Assembly (NCBI GenBank): GCA_017853785.1
Contig: JAFMIX010000084.1
Location: 1-8,428, forward strand
Direction of reading: 5' to 3'
DNA from: Verrucomicrobiales bacterium
GTDB lineage: Bacteria > Verrucomicrobiota > Verrucomicrobiia > Limisphaerales > JAFMIX01
Length of the DNA stretch: 8,428 nucleotides
Positions 5,118-8,428 of this stretch are shown here, piece by piece. The translations under genes were made by a program, and so were the position numbers. The notes beneath the pieces were generated by a model. The model ran no database searches and had not been told where the DNA came from. It saw nothing but the letters and a program-made list of their open reading frames with translations. Numbering within the stretch: position 1 is the first letter of the stretch; each line of letters opens with the position of its first letter.

Positions 5118-6354
5118 ATGAAAAAATTCTCCTCCTTCTCGCCCTGACCGCGTTGCTGCCAGCGGCGGCGAATGGACCATGAACCTTGGGCGCATCTCGG
5201 TGGCGGATTACCAGAAGTTTCCCGCGCATTTCAATCCGGTGAAGTTCAACGCGGACGAGTGGGTGCGCCTCGCCAAGAACGCCGGCATGAAATACATCGT
5301 CATCACCAGCAAGCAGCACGACGGCTTCGCGATGTTTCATTCGCAGGCCGACCCGTTCAACATTTTCGACGCGACGCCGTTCAAGCGCGATCCGTTGGCG
5401 GAACTCGCCGCCGCTTGTGAGCGCGAAGGTATCAAGCTCGGCTTCTATTATTCGCAGGCGCAGGACTGGAATCATCCCGGCGGCGCGACGGCGGGCAGCC
5501 GCACCAGGCAACCCGACATCAACCAGCGCAACAACTGGGACGCCGCGCAGGAAGGCAGCTTCAACGATTACCTCGACAAAGTCGCCGTGCCGCAGGTCAA
5601 AGAGCTGTTCACCCGCTACGGCAAGGTCGCCGTCATCTGGTGGGATACGCCCATCGAGATGACGCCGGAACGCGCGGCCAAATTCCAACCGCTCCAGCAG
5701 ATGCAGCCCGGCATCATCAGCAACAACCGGCTTGATTCCAAGAAATCCACCGGCGACTTCGAGACGCCGGAGCAATACATCCCGCCGCAAGGCTATCCCG
5801 ATAAAGACTGGGAAGCGTGCATGACCATGAACCGCTCCTGGGGCTTCCGCTCCTACGACACGATTGGAAATCCGCCGAAATCCTCATCCACAATCTCTGC
5901 GACGTCGCGAGCAAGGGCGGGAATTATCTCCTGAACGTCGGCCCGACCAGCGCGGGATTGATTTCCCAGCCCAGCGTCGAGCGGCTGAACGAGGTGGACC
6001 GCTGGCTGCGCGTCAACGGCGAAGCCATCTACGGCAGCGGCTCGACGCCTTTCAGCGACGTGCACGGCACGTTCAATCCCAAGAAAAAAGACCGGCATGG
6101 CAAGCCGGAATTCACACCCGTCTGGGACTGGCGCCACCACCAAGCCCGGGAAGATTTTTCTGATCATTTTCGACTGGCCCAAAGGCAAATTCCAGATTCC
6201 CGCCATCAAACAAAAAATCACCCGCGCCTATCTGCTGGCCGACCCGGAGCGTGGCGACTTGAAATTCCAGCAAACCGAAACCGGCGTAAGCCTCACCCTG
6301 CCGGAAAAATCGCCCGACCCCATCGCGACGGTCGTGTGCCTGGAAATCAAATAG
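5118..6354 (+). pseudogene. GH29 alpha-L-fucosidase pseudogene: N-terminal deletion and multiple frameshifts
   Basis: The remains match a secreted GH29 alpha-L-fucosidase, which removes fucose from glycans in the periplasm or outside the cell. An ATG at 5118 followed by six A would need one more A to give a signal peptide (MKKILLLLALTALLPAAA); as it stands the frame stops at 5145-5147. The catalytic domain then begins abruptly at GEWTMN (about 5167), lacking the roughly 60-80 residues with the HWG motif expected between. The segment from 5167 is open to 5934 and retains DEWVRLAKNAGMKYIVITS, FYYSQAQDW and VIWWD (likely nucleophile Asp at 5644-5646). At 5862-5865 a base is lost (expected SYDTNWKSAE), and the family sequence continues in the next frame (SAEILIHNLCDVASKGGNYLLNVGP). 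Near 6134-6136 a second shift restores TTKPGKIFL and runs to TAG at 6352-6354. The coordinates describe the whole relic. Assembly error could explain single indels but not the missing domain. Confidence 0.88.
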
Positions 6355-6418
6355 CCGCCGCTGCGCCCGCGGAAGTTGCTGTTTCCATTTTTCCGCAAAT
6401 GTGGTGAAATGCGCGGCG

Positions 6419-7216
6419 ATGATTCACGCCACTGCCATCGTTCATCCCCAAGCCCAGATCCACCCCACCGTCAGCGTCGGACCTTATGCGGTGATTGATG
6501 CCCACGTCACCGTCGGCCCGGAATGCATCGTTGGGCCGCACGTGCACCTTACCGGCCACACGACCATCGGGGAGAAAAATATTTTCCACACCGGCTGCGT
6601 CATCGGCGACGCGCCGCAGGACTTGAAATATCACGGCGCCCCCACCCGCCTCCGCATCGGCGACGGCAACACCTTCCGCGAGTGCGCCACCGTAAACCGC
6701 TCCAACAAAATGGAGGAGGACACGGTCATCGGCTCGAACTGTTATCTCATGGCTACCAGCCACGTCGGCCACAACTCGATTGTCGGCAATCACGTCATCC
6801 TCGCCAACGGCACCTCGCTCGGCGGCCACGTGACGGTGGGTGACCGCGCGTTCCTCTCCGGCAACTGCCTCGTGCACCAATTCGTGCGCGTCGGCACGCT
6901 CGCGCTCATGCAGGGCGGCGCGGCCATCAGCCAGGATCTGCCGCCGTTCACCATTGTGCGCGGAGTCAACGGCATCTGCGGACTGAACATCGTCGGGCTA
7001 CGCCGCGCAGGTTTGACCGCGGCGGAACGGCTGGAGCTGAAACGGCTTTACCACCAACTCTTCCGCAGCGGGGCGAACCTCCGCGCCGCGCTCGCCGCCG
7101 CCGCAACGGTCTTCACGAGCGCACCCGCCAAGGTAATGTTGGAATTTCTCGCCGGCGCGAAACGCGGCGTCTGCACCGACACGGGCCGCGCCGCAGTCAC
7201 CGCAACGGAAGACTGA
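6419..7216 (+). CDS. lpxA: Acyl-[ACP]--UDP-N-acetylglucosamine O-acyltransferase
   Basis: LpxA carries out the first step of lipid A synthesis, moving an R-3-hydroxyacyl chain from ACP to the 3-OH of UDP-GlcNAc in the cytoplasm. It forms a trimer of left-handed beta helices. The 265-residue protein matches E. coli (262). Hexapeptide repeats with [IV]G spacing fill residues 2-185, followed by an alpha-helical C-terminus (LNIVGLRRAGLTAAE). MATSHVGHNS (111-120) contains the catalytic base His118 (E. coli His125), and VHQF (152-155) and SQDLPPF are typical. I place the start at ATG 6419 (MIHATAIVHP), the usual N-terminus; GTG codons at 6401 and 6404 would add six atypical residues. Gly167 aligns with E. 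coli Gly173, the hydrocarbon ruler, suggesting a long hydroxyacyl chain (inference). lpxD, fabZ and lpxB are not adjacent. DUF554 follows after 3 nt. Confidence 0.95.
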   Translation: MIHATAIVHPQAQIHPTVSVGPYAVIDAHVTVGPECIVGPHVHLTGHTTIGEKNIFHTGCVIGDAPQDLKYHGAPTRLRIGDGNTFRECATVNRSNKMEEDTVIGSNCYLMATSHVGHNSIVGNHVILANGTSLGGHVTVGDRAFLSGNCLVHQFVRVGTLALMQGGAAISQDLPPFTIVRGVNGICGLNIVGLRRAGLTAAERLELKRLYHQLFRSGANLRAALAAAATVFTSAPAKVMLEFLAGAKRGVCTDTGRAAVTATED

Positions 7217-7219
7217 CCC

Positions 7220-7942
7220 ATGCTCGGCAGCATCCTCAACGCGGCAGGCATCGTCCTTGGCGGCATCGCGGGGCTGAAGTTTCGCGGCCAACTTTCCGCC
7301 GCGCGCCAGAATTATCTCAAGACCGCCCTCGGCGCGTTCACTCTGGCCGTCGGCCTCCGGCTCGTGTGGCAGAGCGTGAACGGCACGGCGCTGCAAGTCG
7401 GCGAACAAATCCTCATCGCATTCCTCGCGCTGATGCTGGGCCGCGTCATCGGGCGGCTGTTGCGGCTGCAAAAGCTTTCCAACCGCCTCGGTGAATCCGC
7501 CCGCGCGCAGATCACCCGCGCGACCTCCGGCGGCAAGCCCGGCTGGAGCGACGGCTTCAACACCTGCACCGCGCTCTTCTGCGCCGCGCCACTGGCGGTG
7601 CTGGGCGCGGTGACGGACGGGTTGTCCGACAACTTTCTCCCGCTCCTCATCAAGTCCGTGATGGATGGGCTGGCGGCGATGAGTTTTGTGGCGATGTTCG
7701 GCTGGAGCGTGGCGGTCGCGGCGCTGCCGGTGTTCGTGTATCAAGGCACGCTGACTTTGCTGATCGCGCTCTACGCCGGACCGGTGCTTGACCAACACGG
7801 TCTGCTGGACTGCGTGAACGCCACCGCCGGCCTGCTCATGGTCTTCGTTACCGTGGTGATTTTTGAACTCCGCAAAGTCGAGCTCGCGGATTACCTCCCC
7901 GCGCTTGCCGTCGCGCCGCTGCTGACGTGGTGGTGGCGGTAG
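7220..7942 (+). CDS. DUF554 family integral membrane protein (YdfK/YqgA-like)
   Basis: The 240-residue protein is strongly hydrophobic and fits the DUF554 family, inner-membrane proteins of unknown transport or structural role. The N-terminus MLGSILNAAGIVLGGIAG and the later CTALFCAAPLAVLGAVTDG segment are family-like. Hydrophobic segments lie near residues 3-19, 35-51, 62-80, 114-132, 150-185 (probably two), 200-216 and 224-238. The ATG is 3 nt after the lpxA stop, and GGAAG lies 8 nt upstream inside the lpxA end, one of the few plausible Shine-Dalgarno sequences in the window. This suggests coupling to lpxA, but no functional link to lipid A is established. Confidence 0.88.
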   Translation: MLGSILNAAGIVLGGIAGLKFRGQLSAARQNYLKTALGAFTLAVGLRLVWQSVNGTALQVGEQILIAFLALMLGRVIGRLLRLQKLSNRLGESARAQITRATSGGKPGWSDGFNTCTALFCAAPLAVLGAVTDGLSDNFLPLLIKSVMDGLAAMSFVAMFGWSVAVAALPVFVYQGTLTLLIALYAGPVLDQHGLLDCVNATAGLLMVFVTVVIFELRKVELADYLPALAVAPLLTWWWR

Positions 7943-7959
7943 TTCCTGCGATTACTCTC

Positions 7960-8428
7960 ATGAAAAAAGTCCGCTTCGGCATCATCGGGCTCGGCCACAT
8001 CGGCAACCGGCACGCGGAATATCTCCTCGCCGGCCAGATTGCCCGCGCCGAACTCACCGCCGTCGTCAGCTCGGTCGCAGCCAAACGGGAAAGCTGCGCC
8101 GCGCGCGGCTTGCAGGCTTTTCCCGACGCCGGCGCGCTGTTCCGCTCCGGCGCGGTGGATGCCGTCATCGTCGCCACGCCGCATTATCAACACCCCGCGA
8201 TCGGGGCGGCGGCGTTTGCGGCGGGCCTCCATGTGTTGATGGAGAAACCCATCGCTGCGCACAAGGCCGACGCGGAGAAACTCATCGCCGCACATCGCGC
8301 GCAGCCGCAGCTGTTGTTCAGCGCGATGTTCCAGATGCGGGCCGAACCGCGCTTCCTGAAAATGCGCGAGCTGATCCAAATCGGGCGGCTGGGAAAAATC
8401 GGGCGCGTGAACTGGATCAACACCGATT
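7960..8428 (+). CDS. Gfo/Idh/MocA family NAD(P)-dependent oxidoreductase, truncated by the right edge
   Basis: This family oxidises or reduces sugars, inositols and related polyols using NAD(P). Only the first 156 codons are present. The Rossmann fold starts at residue 5 with FGIIGLGHIGNRH containing the GLGHIG dinucleotide motif (10-15). VATPHYQH (71-78) and MEKPIAA (94-100) follow, with the conserved EKP lysine Lys96 that takes part in catalysis and cofactor binding. The C-terminal substrate domain lies outside the window, so the substrate cannot be assigned. The start at 7960 follows the DUF554 stop by 17 nt and shows no Shine-Dalgarno sequence. Confidence 0.92.
   Translation, partial: MKKVRFGIIGLGHIGNRHAEYLLAGQIARAELTAVVSSVAAKRESCAARGLQAFPDAGALFRSGAVDAVIVATPHYQHPAIGAAAFAAGLHVLMEKPIAAHKADAEKLIAAHRAQPQLLFSAMFQMRAEPRFLKMRELIQIGRLGKIGRVNWINTD

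Noticed and set aside
5118..6354. Programmed ribosomal frameshifting in the fucosidase
   Set aside because: Several frame changes of different kinds, no slippery site with a downstream structure at 5862 or 6135, and a missing catalytic segment point to decay.
6369..6396. GCGGAA/TTCCGC stem with a 16-nt loop before lpxA as a terminator or attenuator
   Set aside because: Only a 6-bp stem with a large loop and no T-run; expected by chance in such sequence.

Overview
The window is GC-rich, densely packed bacterial chromosome from a Gram-negative organism, as shown by the lipid A gene lpxA. The gene content, the style of a decayed GH29 fucosidase and the degenerate heptanucleotide arrays between genes suggest a member of Verrucomicrobiota or the wider PVC group. 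That placement is an inference from pattern recognition and was not tested against any database. Almost all coding sequence is housekeeping. I see no phage, transposase, toxin-antitoxin, CRISPR or defence genes.

Layout. Positions 1-1592 (minus strand) carry a LOG-family nucleotide phosphoribohydrolase followed after 1 nt by pabB (aminodeoxychorismate synthase component I), which runs off the left edge. A short divergent gap (1593-1674) separates these from a plus-strand 3-methyladenine DNA glycosylase (1675-2226). That gene converges, with only 9 nt between stop codons, on a minus-strand glyoxalase/VOC protein (2236-2622). From 2725 to 5095 there is a plus-strand cluster: nusB, a PHP-domain phosphoesterase resembling RNase AM/YciV, and ftsY. 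Positions 5118-6354 hold a GH29 alpha-L-fucosidase pseudogene with a collapsed N-terminus and several frameshifts. It is followed by lpxA (6419-7216), a DUF554 membrane protein (7220-7942, 3 nt after lpxA) and the start of a Gfo/Idh/MocA oxidoreductase cut by the right edge (7960-8428).

The most unusual feature is non-coding. Both intergenic gaps inside the nusB-PHP-ftsY cluster, and the nusB upstream region, consist almost entirely of degenerate 7-bp tandem repeats. Each location uses a different heptad sequence. Two of the three are arranged as left array, unique core, inverted right array, and the arrays end 10, 3 and 2 nt before the start codons of nusB, the PHP gene and ftsY. A fourth heptad array of yet another sequence lies in frame inside pabB, and pabB also carries a perfect 8-bp-arm palindrome in its inter-domain linker. 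This looks like one recurrent process seeding heptad arrays with locus-specific sequence, and it is the best candidate here for something poorly described.

Functionally, the genes cover folate precursor synthesis (pabB), base-excision repair, methylglyoxal detoxification, rRNA transcription antitermination (nusB), RNA or nucleotide turnover (PHP), SRP-dependent membrane targeting (ftsY) and lipid A synthesis (lpxA). No single pathway unites them. Shine-Dalgarno sequences are nearly absent ahead of the starts.
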